64,000 bases of DNA from Desertimonas sp963772825 (GTDB lineage: Bacteria > Actinomycetota > Acidimicrobiia > Acidimicrobiales > Ilumatobacteraceae): the NCBI GenBank assembly GCA_963772825.1, contig CAVYYX010000015.1:455512-519511 (forward strand), in the 5' to 3' direction. The position numbers were made by a program, and so were the translations under genes. This document shows positions 1-9,425 of this stretch, piece by piece (position 1 is the stretch's first letter; every line of letters starts with the position of its first letter). The notes under the pieces were generated by a model, which was given only the letters and a program-made list of their open reading frames with translations, was not told the DNA's origin and made no database searches.

Positions 1-2163
1 AAGATCCAGGTCATCAAGTTCTCCGGTCGGTCCAGCTCGACCGGCGATCTGGTGAGCGGGGGGTTCCTCGACTTCGACTGCAACCTCGGCATCGAACCCG
101 ATCGGCTCACCGAGATCGCCGAGCAGCTGCGCGGCGAAGCCGGCCTCAGCGAGATGCCGCGGCTCGCCCCGATTCCGCTGATCGGCGGCTCGGTGCGGAT
201 GATGCTGTTCGGCAAGGAGACCCCGGAGGAAGAGTCCGGGCTACCCGGCCGGCCGCGGAGCTCGGACGAGGAGCTGCCCGGTCCCGAGTTCGTGCTCAAG
301 ATCAGCCACTACGCCAAGCCGTCGCTCTACGGCATCAACCAGGCCGCCTTCTCCGTGCGCCTCGACCAAGAGGGAGTGACGATCCTCGAGCACGCCCTGC
401 AAGGCGAGATGTCTCCGATCGGCGTCGTCTACACGCTGCAGTACGTCGGCTTGCGCCCGGCCTACAACATCCGCGTCGAAGCCGACTGGGACCGCGTCCA
501 GACGCACCTCGAGGAGAGCGAGAAGGTCAACGTGCCGCTGATCGCCTCGTCGTCGATCGAAACCGTCGTCGACGAGCTCGTCGAGGAGCGGATCATCACC
601 ATCGAGTCGGACCTCCTCGTCGCCGACGGCGACGACACGAGCGGCGCCACGGGCCGCTACGAGGCCGCCCTCAACCAAGTTCGCGAGCTCGTCTTCGAGA
701 ACTTCTTCGAGCCCAGCCTGGAACCGATGCCAGCGCGAGTCCGGCGACGGGATCGACGACTTCGGCCGCGTCATGCGGACGATCGCCACCCACGGGGCGA
801 CGTCGTTCTGGGAGAAGAAGAAGGTCGACCTCACGCGCATCGACCGCAAGCAGCTGAACATCAACATGAGCGAGCGGACGTCGGTGATCCGTGAGATCCA
901 TCCCCAGGGTCACCTCTCGGGCATCGCCCGGACGATCGCCGAGCAAGGCCTCGACCTCGAACGGTTCATCATCAGCGTGCCGCTCGACGACGACTTCTTC
1001 GCCCGCCGGACGGTGCGCGTGATCCCCAGGGCCGACTTCGCCACCGACATGATCCAGTCGATCAACGTCTCGCTCGACTACGAGGGCGACGTCCGCAATG
1101 CAGTGTTCGACGCGGCGACGGCAGAACAGACCGTCGAATGGCCGAGCAGCCTGGAGAGCGGTCAGATGCGCGCCGACGTCACCGTGTCGTCGGAGGTGAC
1201 GTTCGCGACGACGGCGGTCGGCCGGCCGCGCTCGATCGTGTCCAAGCCCGAGACGATCCGCGGTGAGGTCGTCGAGATCTCCCCACGCGCCGACATCCCC
1301 TACGAGATCCGCTGGATCGCCTTCAACGTCATCGACTTCCCGTGGCACCTGTACCACACCGCATGAGGTGCACTGCGAGTACACGGACGAGGCCAACGGC
1401 ATCGACATCAGCAACCAGTACGGGCTCACCGGCGAGCACAACACGGGTGCCTGGCCGGTGTTCGCCATCGACCCGGCCAAGCGCACAGTTCGCTACAAGC
1501 TGATCCACCACGGTTACGACGGACGGGACTGGGAGAGCGACTGGCTGGAGACGGACGACGAGCAGATCCGCATCAGCGATCCGTTCTCCAACCGACTGAC
1601 CGTCGACATCGTCGTCCCGGCGGCGCTGTTCGGCACGCAACTCGACCGCGCCTTCGTCGACGTCAGCTACGACGATCGCGAACAACGACGTGCACAAGCG
1701 CGAGTCGTTCGAGCTGAGCGCCCAGGACCCGGCGACCAAACGATTCACGGTCGAGCTCGTCGATCCGGCGAGGCGCGAGGTCACGTTCAAGGTCTCGATG
1801 ATCCTCGCCGACGGCAGCGTCGTCGACATCCCGGAGTCGACGACCGCTCAGAACCGGATCCTCGTGAGCCCACAGATGCGCGGCCATCGCACCGTGCGCA
1901 TCACGACCGACGGTGGCGACCTCGACGCCGCCGGCATCCGCAACATCCGCGTGGAGACGCTCTACGAACGCGCCGACGACGGTCTGCGCTTCGCCGGCGA
2001 CGTCACGCTGACGCCGACGAACCCGCGCGGGACGTTCGAGTTCGACTTCGCCACCGACGCCCAGTACCAGTACCGCGTCACGCACCAATTCACCAACGGG
2101 CTCACCCGCGACACCGGTTGGGTGTCGGGAAGTGCAGCCGAGATCGTCGCTGAGGTGCGCTGA
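1..2163 (+). CDS. Beta-rich cluster protein A, 5'-partial, three frameshifts
   Basis: The reading frame is open from base 1, so the start lies outside the window. Three apparent one-base insertions, near 736, 1364 and 1677, move the frame 1 to 2 to 3 to 1. Removing them gives a continuous protein of at least 719 residues ending at TGA 2161-2163. The first ~240 residues are paralogous to the next gene: both have GGFL, an F/N-AAFSV-like strand, the motif (S/T)PIGV(V/I)Y and a PA..(I/V)..(E/T)ADW/F.R segment. The rest is beta-rich and lacks Cys clusters, signal peptide or membrane segments; its strand pattern recalls the protein encoded at 3891-5287. I do not recognise the family. Same-strand spacing (31 bp to the next gene) suggests an operon. 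Confidence 0.6.
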
Positions 2164-2194
2164 GCGCGCACCCACGACCCAGGAGGAAGCGACC

Positions 2195-3891
2195 ATGTTG
2201 CAGCTCGGCACCGGGATGCAGACCATCGAGGGAGTCACCGTCTTCCCCGACCACGCCAGCGAGGAGGATTACTGGTACTTGCCGGCGCACATCTCCATCG
2301 CCCGGCGTCCGGAGGACGACTTCGCCTACTTCACGTTCATGAAGTTCAAGCGCACCGCCACCGCCGAGGGTGTCGAGGGCGGCGGGTTCTTGATGTTCGG
2401 CGTCGAGCTGGGGCTGTCCGAGGACGTCGAGCGGGCGATCCGGTCGAAGCTCCCCGGCAACCCCCGCCTCAGCGCCGTGCCGTTCGACTCGGGAACCGTC
2501 AAGTGCGTCGCCCTCAACCTCCAGGGGCCTGGCGGCACCGTCGCTCCGGTCGGTGACGACGGCAGCTTCATCGCTGTCGAGCAGATCCTCGGGGCCTCGG
2601 TGCCGTCGCTGTTCGGCAAGAACAACGCCATCTTCAGCCTCACGCTGAGCGCCGAGGGGGCGACCCTCCTGGAGGCGGCGTTCGCCCAGGGGGCGACGCC
2701 GATCGGCGTGATCTACGAGCTCACGTTCACGGCGATGCAGCCGGCCCTCGACGTCAAGATCACGGCCGACTTCGAGCGCATCTACGAGCACTTCTCCGCC
2801 GGCCTCAACGCCAACGTCTACTACGTCGAGATCGGCATCGAGGCGGGCCTCGAGGAGCTCGTGCAGAACGGGGCGATCAAGATCGAGGTCACCAACTTCA
2901 GCACTGCGGATGACAAGGCCGACCAAGAGCAGTGGGCGATCGAGTTCTTCAAGCAGCAGCTGCTCAAGGATTGGTTCACGCCAACGCTGACGCCGGGCAC
3001 GCTGCAGGGCGGGATGGCGACCGCCCCGCGAGCGGGCGGCGGTGCCGCCCTGTTCGGCGAAGGACAAGGGCTCCAAGGAGTCGAAAGAGGGCGGCGGGTC
3101 GGGAGGTGGTGCGGGGCGTCCCGGGGCACAGAAGCCGCCGGAGCCCGGTCCTCCCCCGCCGCCACGCCCGCCGGGCGGTGGTGGCCAGACGCCACCGGCG
3201 AAGCCGCCGGGTGGTACCCAGCAGCCACCGGGAGGCGGGGCCCAGCAACCCCCGGGCGGCGGGGCTCAGCAGCCGCCTGGCGGCAGCGGTCAACCGCAGC
3301 CCGGAGGCACGACGACACCGCCGCCGGCGACCGCCACGGAGACACGCGTCAACGTCAACTTCTTCGAGGACGGAGGCACGGCGCCGGTCCACGGTCGCTT
3401 CGAGGCGACGCTCTCCGCCGCCAACGAGGAGCGCACGACAGCCACGCCGCCCGACGCCCCAGCCGCTGCGCTGCTCACCGTCGTCGTGCCGGCTGGCTGG
3501 CGCCACACCAGCTACTTCATCCAGGCGCACTCCTTGCCGACGTTGACCGCCGACGACGCCGGGCAGCTGCGCAGCCTGTTCGACGGCGACGCTGCCAGCC
3601 GGCATTCAGGCGACCGGCCAGCGCGAGGCACCGCTCGGAGCGATGGTCGGCGAGATCGACCTCGACCCGGCGCGACCCGACTCGCTGGTCGTCACGGCAT
3701 CGCTGCCGGTGACCCGGACGAGGGTCACCGCATCGAGCGCCGAGGCACTGGTGAACGCCGTGCTGCCGGGCGGTCGACTCGTGCAGGAGGGGATCCACGA
3801 CGTGCGGCGAGTCGCCGGAACGAACGACTTCGAACTGATCGGGCTCGGCTGGCCCGGAACCATCCGGCCGGACACCACAGGAGGTGGCTGA
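2195..3891 (+). CDS. Beta-rich cluster protein B with Pro/Gly-rich linker, two frameshifts
   Basis: The start ATG 2195 follows an AGGAGGAAGCG ribosome-binding site. One-base insertions near 3056 and 3591 break the frame; correcting both gives exactly 565 codons. Residues ~1-285 form a paralogue of the preceding protein (GGGFL, ATPIGVIY, PALDVKITADF). Residues ~290-380 are a low-complexity linker of PPG/GGGAQQP repeats after a KDKGSKESKE stretch. Residues ~383-564 form a separate domain rich in beta strand predictors. There is no signal peptide, so it is probably cytosolic or exported by a leaderless route. The stop TGA overlaps the next start (TGATG), so translation is coupled. Function unknown; the tandem duplication with the upstream gene is clear from the sequence. 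Confidence 0.65.
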
Positions 3892-5287
3892 TGAGCAACG
3901 GATCCAACCCACCGCAGCCGCCGCCGAACCCGCAGGCGCCACCCAATCCTCAGGCTCCGCCGAACCCGCAGACGCCGCCGAACCCCCAGACCCCGCCGAA
4001 CCCCCAGACGCCGCCCAACCCGCAGACGCCGCCCAACCCGCAGACGCCGCCCAACCCGCAGACGCCGCACCGCAGACGCCGCCGAACCCGCAAACCCCAC
4101 CGAACCCGCAGACGCCGCCGAACCCGCAGACGCCGCCGAACCCGCAAACCCCGCCAAAGCAGGGCGGCGCGACCGGGGCACCGGACACCACGGTCGGGTC
4201 GGGAGCGATCCTCACGTTCAAGATGAAGGCGATCAAGCAGACCGAACGCAAGACGCTCGTCTTCGAGTATCACCGCTCGCAGGCGGTGCAACGGCAGTAC
4301 GCACCCCAGTCACTGTTCGGCCTGCTCACCGAGGACCTCACGGGTCCCGGCCACTTCCTCGAGGTCGACCTCGACGACCCCTTCTTCCGGTCGCTCGACG
4401 TCGAGGTCGAGCTGATGGCCCAGCTCGAGCCGCTCGGCGTGCGGTCCGTCGCCGTCTCCCTCGACTACGGCGACGCTTCCGACCCGCAGTCCCATCGCCA
4501 CGAGGACATGGTGTTCGATGCCGCCAACAACGCGGCCCGGCACTGGATCGTGCCGATCGGACCGGACTTCGACCTCGGCTACCGGCCACGCATCGAGTAC
4601 CACTTCGACCCGCACTCGGAGTGGGTCGGTGAGCGCAACGAGGTCGTCGTCGAGCCGGGGCGCATCGAGGACCGGACGCTGCAGCTCGATCCCACGCGTC
4701 ACGTCGGCTTCATCGACGTGGAGATCCGTCCGGAAGGTCTCGACGCCGCCGACGCAGAGTCCGTCGAGGTCGAGCTCGCCCACCAGTCGTCGACCGGATG
4801 GCGCACCGTCAAGTCGTTCGTTGTGCGGCCCGACAGCGAGCCGCAGCACTGGCGCGTCCGGACTGCGGGGCGCGACGAGGTGGACTACACCGTCACCCGC
4901 ACCTACCACCTGACGGGCGGCGGAACGGTGACCAATCCACCCGAGACGACGTCGGCGACGACGGTGGCCATCGGCACGCCGTTCGCCGGTCATCTCACCC
5001 GCCGCCTCGACTTCGCGGTCCCGGCTGGTCAGGTCGAGACGATCGTCGTCGACGTCACCTACGACGACCCGTCGCGCGGTCACCGAGTCGAGCGGCGCGT
5101 CGAGCTCGACGGGGCCGCCGTCGCGACGACCCACGTCCGCTTTGGCATCGTCGACCCGACCTTGAGAACGACGACGACGCAGGCGACGTTGCTCGGACCC
5201 GCAGGTGCCGTGGTGCGCGGCGCCCCGTTCACGGGTGTGGCCGAGTTCCTGTCCGTCGCCGCCGACGGGACGATCACGGGGGCCTGA
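3891..5287 (+). CDS. Cluster protein C: NPQTPP-repeat N-terminus plus beta domains, one frameshift
   Basis: ATG 3891 overlaps the previous stop. The first ~90 residues are built from N-P-Q-(T/A)-P-P hexapeptides. Near 4068 the repeat DNA has lost what looks like 4 bases, which shifts frame 3 to frame 2; the same repeat resumes in the new frame and leads into the downstream domain without a stop. The ~370-residue remainder is acidic and beta-rich, with alternating strands such as VEVELMAQ and VEVELAHQS and repeated VDVTYDD/VSLDYGD motifs. Similar motifs (VSYDD, VSLDYEGD) occur in the C-terminal half of protein A, so these domains are probably related. Ends TGA 5285-5287. No recognised family. 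Confidence 0.6.
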
Positions 5288-5288
5288 C

Positions 5289-6320
5289 GTGGCGAATCTC
5301 GTCGAGGTCGACGTGGCGGTTGGCGAACGCTTCCTGATCGAGGCGCTCGACCGCGCCGCCGACGTGGCCCCGGCCGCTGTCGACGCGGCGCGCCGCGAGC
5401 TCGATGACTCACTCGCGGCGACGCGACGCTCGGCGCTCGGTGAGCTGGCCTGGTCGGCCAGCGCTCTCACACCGTCGCGGTTCCCCGTCGAGATCGCCGT
5501 GACGTCGGCCTCCCCGGAGCTCCGCACGACGGTCGAAGTCGTCGCCCCGGAAGACGACAAGGCGGCAGCGTTCGGACGGGCCATCGAGCTGGCCGAGCAG
5601 TTCGGTTCGGTCGGATTGGTCGCATCGCACCGGCTCGCCATGGAGCGGCATCAGCGAGCGCTCGTGCTCCGCTTCGGAGCGTGGTTGAGCAGTCGCCACG
5701 ATGGTCCGTCGACGCGTCACAAGCTGTACGCCGAGGTCGCCGCCGACCGCAGCCGACGCCTGGGCGCTGGTCGATCGGCTGGCGCCCGACAGCGCGACGC
5801 GTGCTCGGCGGCGTCGGCCCGGTGCGCTTCCTCGGGATGCCCCTCGACGGCAGCGCGGGCATCGAGGTCTACGTCCGCCCGCCGACGCTCGATCCCGATC
5901 CTCCTCGCCGCCGTCCTCGGGCGGGCCGGACTCGGCCACGGCGCCGAGCGCCTCAACGCGGCGATGAGCGGCGCAGCGGAGCACGCCAGCCGTGGGTTCG
6001 ACGGCCCGAACCACGGCGTGAGCGTGTCGATCGGTGACGACGGGAACGTCGTGGCCGTGGCGGCATTCACGTTCGCCCACCATCGCTGGGGACGCGACCA
6101 CAGCGTTCGCCGGCGGATCCTCGAGCTCGCCACCGCCGAGGTCTGGCCGTCCGCCGATCTCTATGCCCGGCTCAGCGCCCCGCTGGCCGTCGCCACGCCG
6201 CTGATCCGGCCGTATCACGTGGCCCTTTCGGAGGTCATGAGTACGGCACGCGAGACGGTCGAACACCACGTCAGCCTCGCCCCGATGCCGCCGGCGCCGG
6301 ACTCGCCAGTCTATCCCTGA
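5289..6320 (+). CDS. Unrecognised cluster protein D, three frameshifts
   Basis: GTG 5289 lies 1 base after the previous stop. Apparent one-base insertions near 5754, 5796 and 5897 cycle the frame 3-1-2-3; corrected length is 343 codons. The N-terminal ~130 residues are Ala/Arg/Glu-rich and probably helical. The middle has a STRHKLYAEVA segment, and the C-terminal half is mixed alpha/beta (HGVSVSIGDDGNV, AFTFAHHRW). There is no signal peptide or membrane segment. I do not recognise it. It sits between the beta-rich proteins and the cysteine peptidase and probably belongs to the same operon. Confidence 0.5.
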   Translation: MANLVEVDVAVGERFLIEALDRAADVAPAAVDAARRELDDSLAATRRSALGELAWSASALTPSRFPVEIAVTSASPELRTTVEVVAPEDDKAAAFGRAIELAEQFGSVGLVASHRLAMERHQRALVLRFGAWLSSRHDGPSTRHKLYAEVAADRSRRLGAGRSAGARQRDACSAASARCASSGCPSTAARASRSTSARRRSIPILLAAVLGRAGLGHGAERLNAAMSGAAEHASRGFDGPNHGVSVSIGDDGNVVAVAAFTFAHHRWGRDHSVRRRILELATAEVWPSADLYARLSAPLAVATPLIRPYHVALSEVMSTARETVEHHVSLAPMPPAPDSPVYP

Positions 6321-6359
6321 CCCGCCCACCCGACCCACCCCACGAACAGGAGTCATCTG

Positions 6360-7460
6360 ATGAAGCAGATCACGATCGAGAACCTGCACTGCTCGGACGC
6401 CGAGGACGTCTTCGGCGACGAGTGCCGCCTGGAGATCTACAACGACGGCGAGCTGCACTTCGCCTACCGCCACGACATGGAGGACGGTGACAACTGGGCG
6501 GTCGGAGCGTCGCTGCTGTTCGCCAACAAGTGCATGCTGCGGCTCTTCGACGAGGACGGCGACTTCCCCGGCGACGACGACGACGCCCTCGGCATCGTCG
6601 AGATCGCGGCCACCGACGTGCAGCAAGCCACGGCGAAGTTCAACCTCGACGACTCGGACTACACGCTCACCTACTCCGTGGTCGATCGGCCCGATATCGC
6701 CGAGACCGACCTGGCGACGTTCTCGATCGACCAGTTCGAACTGTCAACGGAGCCCGGCGTGTGGCCGCAGCTCGCCAAGGCCGACATCATCCGCAACCTT
6801 CGAGAGCGGCGCTGGAACGCCCTGCACATCAACCAGCAGAACTCCAACTTCTGCGGTCCGACCTCGATCGTCTACGAGCTCGCCCGCACCCAGCCGCGGC
6901 GCTACGTCGACCTCGTCCGCCAGACGTTCGAGACCGGCGGCTTCTGGTCACGAACGCATCGCGTCGACGCCCCCGACGACCTCCGCAACACGCACGTCGG
7001 TCAGAACATGCAACCCGCCGACTGGATGCTCATCGCCACGATGCGCAACGCCGAGAACGCGATCTTCGGCACGTCACCCGACAACGACGGCGTGCTCAGC
7101 CAGATCCAAGGGCTGACGACCCACTGGGAGATGGAGGGCTGGACGTCCTCCGTGCTGCTCAAGGACAACGTGGCCAACTCGACGACGTTCATCTGGGGCG
7201 AGTTCGACGCGATCCGCTACGCCCACCAGGTGTGGCAGGCGGGAGGCAACGCCTTCATCATGATCCACTCGGACATGTTCCAAGCACCGGATGGCATCGT
7301 CCCGCCGTGGCCGGACCACTGGGTCGTCTACGCCGGGGGACTCACCGAGAGCGGCGATCGCATCACGTTCCAGGTCTACTCGTGGGGCCAGGTGTACACC
7401 ATCGACAACAGTCGCGATCACTTCGAGAACTGCATGTTCGGCAACGTCACCGGGTTCTGA
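6360..7460 (+). CDS. Papain/C39-like cysteine peptidase with N-terminal beta domain
   Basis: Intact gene of 366 residues starting at ATG 6360 behind AACAGGAGTC. Residues ~1-130 are acidic (runs of Asp in GDDDDALGI) and alternate beta strands, resembling a C2-type sandwich. From ~150 the sequence reads NQQNSNFCGPTSIVYEL, the classic Q...N/F-C-G-P-T/S signature of papain-like/C39 peptidases with Cys165 as likely nucleophile. HWVVYAGG places the partner His at 320, and an Asn/Asp follows (TIDNSRD). No signal peptide, so it is probably intracellular or co-exported. A protease inside an operon of repeat-linker proteins could process one of them; that is inference. Family assignment rests on the motif only. 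Confidence 0.7.
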   Translation: MKQITIENLHCSDAEDVFGDECRLEIYNDGELHFAYRHDMEDGDNWAVGASLLFANKCMLRLFDEDGDFPGDDDDALGIVEIAATDVQQATAKFNLDDSDYTLTYSVVDRPDIAETDLATFSIDQFELSTEPGVWPQLAKADIIRNLRERRWNALHINQQNSNFCGPTSIVYELARTQPRRYVDLVRQTFETGGFWSRTHRVDAPDDLRNTHVGQNMQPADWMLIATMRNAENAIFGTSPDNDGVLSQIQGLTTHWEMEGWTSSVLLKDNVANSTTFIWGEFDAIRYAHQVWQAGGNAFIMIHSDMFQAPDGIVPPWPDHWVVYAGGLTESGDRITFQVYSWGQVYTIDNSRDHFENCMFGNVTGF

Positions 7461-7477
7461 ACGAGAAGGAGCGAACG

Positions 7478-7801
7478 ATGTCTGAGTCCCAATACGTCGT
7501 CACGTCGTACCAGGTCGAGATCAAGGGCGACCGGGCGAACGTCACCCTGGAGAGCACGGAGACGCCGAACCTGATGGGAGGTTCGCGTATCGCCGTCGCC
7601 GAGTACTTCGCCGGGGCCGAGCCGGCGCAGTTGGTCAACCGGGGTGGATTCCTGTCGATCAAGCGGCCGCTCGAGCTGCTCGGGCCGACACTCGACCTGC
7701 TGCGTAACGAGTCACCGGTTTTCCTTCACGAAGACGGCACGATCGCCACCTCCGCCGAGCCGATCGGCGAGGGAGAAGACGAATCAGACGCCAGCGACTG
7801 A
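7478..7801 (+). CDS. Small acidic protein of the peptidase cluster
   Basis: 107 residues from ATG 7478, preceded by GAGAAGGAGCG and only 17 bases after the peptidase stop, so it is co-transcribed. It starts MSESQYVVTSYQVEIKGD and ends in a strongly acidic tail (EGEDESDASD). The central part has LMGGSRIAVAEYFAG and a hydrophobic KRPLELLGPTL segment. No known domain was recognised. Its size, acidity and position next to a peptidase would fit a propeptide-like inhibitor or substrate, but nothing in the sequence proves this. Confidence 0.6.
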   Translation: MSESQYVVTSYQVEIKGDRANVTLESTETPNLMGGSRIAVAEYFAGAEPAQLVNRGGFLSIKRPLELLGPTLDLLRNESPVFLHEDGTIATSAEPIGEGEDESDASD

Positions 7802-7854
7802 CCCGAATCGAACTCGGTGAGGGTGCTGGACGAGCCGTGGGTGCGGTCGCCGAG

Positions 7855-7901
7855 ATCTGGGCGCGATCTGTCGGGACTGTCCAGACAGATCGCGCCCAGA
7901 T
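7855..7901. terminator. Perfect 18-bp hairpin between convergent genes
   Basis: Left arm 7855-7872 (ATCTGGGCGCGATCTGTC) and right arm 7884-7901 are exact reverse complements with an 11-base loop. It lies between the end of the acidic protein gene (+) and the end of the di-iron protein gene (-), so it could terminate both. There is no T-tract on either strand. Confidence 0.6.
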
Positions 7902-7919
7902 GCGAAATCGGACGGATGG

Positions 7920-8609
7920 TCAGAACCCAGCCAGGCGGAGGGCGGCTGGGAACAGCACGTGGTTCTCCTTGTGGACGTGGACGTGCGTGTCGAACTCGAG
8001 TGCCGACAGTCGCTCGTACAGCGAGTGGTAGCTGGCGCAGCCGTCCAACGGGACGCGGTACCCGTCGGTGACCATACGCAGCAGAGCCAGCAGGTCGCCC
8101 GCCCGGTCATGCTCGATCACCATCATGTGGATCGGTTGCGCCACGGACCCGAACGGGAATTCCGACTGCCCCTCTGCCAGCGCGGCGATTGCGGGGAACA
8201 GCACACGCTCCTCCTTGAGCAGGTGCGGTTCGAGCTCAGCCCGCAGGTCGGCGACGAGCCTCCGGACCTTGGCAAGTTCCGGGTGTCGCCGACCGTGCGC
8301 GGCGTCGACCTTGGCGGCGAGGGCGTCGAGCAGCGGGAGCTCCTCCCAGAGGTAGCGGTGATGGCTGGCGACGATGTGCTCGGCGAGCGCCGGGGGCTCG
8401 AGCGAGCTCCAGGACGCGTCGTCCGTCACGTCGAGGGCGTCGAGGTCGGCCGTCACGGCGGCGGCATCGATGCCGGCGCTGGTGCACGCGTCGCCAAGCG
8501 TTCGGGCACCGTTGCAGCAGTAGTCGAGTCCGTGCCGTTCGAGGACACGGGCAACGGCCGAGTTGGCGGTGACCAGGTCGCCGAGACTGCGATCCTGCAC
8601 GTCGGTCAT
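7920..8609 (-). CDS. Iron-sulfur cluster repair di-iron protein (RIC/ScdA/YtfE family)
   Basis: 229 residues, the usual length. The N-terminal ScdA_N-type region has GLDYCCNGARTL with the paired Cys motif. The hemerythrin-like domain follows with the iron-ligand His/Glu motifs HHRYLWEELP, HLLKEERVLFP, HMMVIEHDRAG and HVHVHKENHVLFP. The family repairs stress-damaged iron-sulfur centres in the cytosol, probably by delivering iron after nitrosative or oxidative damage. The start ATG 8609 has GGAG upstream (GGAGAAGCTCCAATG). It is divergent from the MmcQ/YjbR gene with 172 bp between them. Confidence 0.9.
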   Translation of the reverse strand: MTDVQDRSLGDLVTANSAVARVLERHGLDYCCNGARTLGDACTSAGIDAAAVTADLDALDVTDDASWSSLEPPALAEHIVASHHRYLWEELPLLDALAAKVDAAHGRRHPELAKVRRLVADLRAELEPHLLKEERVLFPAIAALAEGQSEFPFGSVAQPIHMMVIEHDRAGDLLALLRMVTDGYRVPLDGCASYHSLYERLSALEFDTHVHVHKENHVLFPAALRLAGF

Positions 8610-8781
8610 TGGAGCTTCTCCTTCGTCGATCTGCAAGCGACCGTACCGACTGGCATTCGCGGCCAGTAGGGGCGAAGGTCCCGTTGTGCCCACCGGCCAG
8701 GAAGTCGCGACGTTCCGAATGTCGTCATTGTCGACTGAGAGGACCAAGATTGGTCTCCTGGTTCGACTTGGACGCACGAAC

Positions 8782-9213
8782 ATGGCTGAGCACGAGGCGC
8801 TCGTTCGGCTGGCAGTCGAGCGGGTCGCCAAGTCGTCGCTGGCGCTCCCGGAGGCGTACGAGGAGGACGCCTGGATCGGCGTCCGGTGGCGGATCCGCAA
8901 GCGGACGTTCGCCCACGTCGTCCCGGTCGTCGGTTCGTCCCCGGCGTTCGAGCGGGCGGTGCGCGGACCCGGGCCGTACGTCGTGTTGACGTTCCGGTCG
9001 AGCGGCGATGAGCTCGACACACTCACCCGGATCGGCGATCCGTTCTACAAGCTGCCGTGGTCTCCCACCGCAGTCGGCATGTACCTCACCGAGGCCACGG
9101 ACTGGAACGAGGTGGGCGAGTTGGTCACCGAGAGCTACTGCCTGCTCGCCCCTAAGAAGCTTGCCGACCGCGTGAGGCGTCCGCCTGAACCCGACGCGGC
9201 CACCCCTCGATGA
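8782..9213 (+). CDS. MmcQ/YjbR family (CyaY-like fold) protein
   Basis: 143 residues from ATG 8782 (MAEHEALVRLAVERVAKS). The pattern of LPEAYEEDAWIGVRWRIRKRTFAHV, PFYKLPW and DWNEVGELVTESYCLLAPKKLA matches the MmcQ/YjbR family, in which W..(V/I)..L...SY....PK.L closes the domain. These proteins were proposed to bind DNA but their role is poorly defined. No operon partner: it is divergent from the di-iron protein and followed by a gene relic and a tRNA on the other strand. Confidence 0.8.
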   Translation: MAEHEALVRLAVERVAKSSLALPEAYEEDAWIGVRWRIRKRTFAHVVPVVGSSPAFERAVRGPGPYVVLTFRSSGDELDTLTRIGDPFYKLPWSPTAVGMYLTEATDWNEVGELVTESYCLLAPKKLADRVRRPPEPDAATPR

Positions 9214-9420
9214 AGCCGGATCGGCGATCCGACCCGAAGGTGACCTCGTCATCTGTGACATCGCCCGCGAGGCGACGAACGGGGTCGTCGAGTGGCTGCA
9301 GGAGCAAGGCGTTCACACGAGGGGGCGATCACGGTCGAGGAGTTGGAGGCGGTGGTTTCAAGCCTGGACGCCTGGCGACACCGAACATCGGATGACCTGA
9401 CTGCTCTAACTGGTGCTTTG
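9207..9420 (+). pseudogene. DUF389 N-terminal domain relic
   Basis: Translation from 9207 gives PEGDLVICDIAREATNGVV and WLQEQGVH; after a frame change near 9325 it continues with GAITVEELEAVVSSLDAW. This order (GD-V-CD-ARE ... G-I/A-I-x-x-E-E-x-x-x-x-x-S) resembles the soluble N-terminal part of DUF389 membrane proteins. No start, no membrane part and a frame break indicate a remnant. It ends just before the tRNA-Thr gene. Assignment is by eye. Confidence 0.4.
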
Positions 9421-9425
9421 AGCGG

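Noticed and set aside
4066..4070. Separate gene starting at GTG 3884 encoding the downstream half of protein C
   Set aside because: Its N-terminal translation is a shifted reading of the same Pro-rich repeat; the ATG at 3891 overlaps the previous stop and gives the repeat in its regular NPQTPP frame.
700..5900. Programmed ribosomal frameshifting in the first cluster
   Set aside because: Nine sites at unrelated positions with no common slippery heptamer or stimulatory structure is not the pattern of programmed shifting.
5289..6320. Aromatic prenyltransferase suggested by RHKLYAEV
   Set aside because: A single short similarity is not enough; no other family motif could be found.
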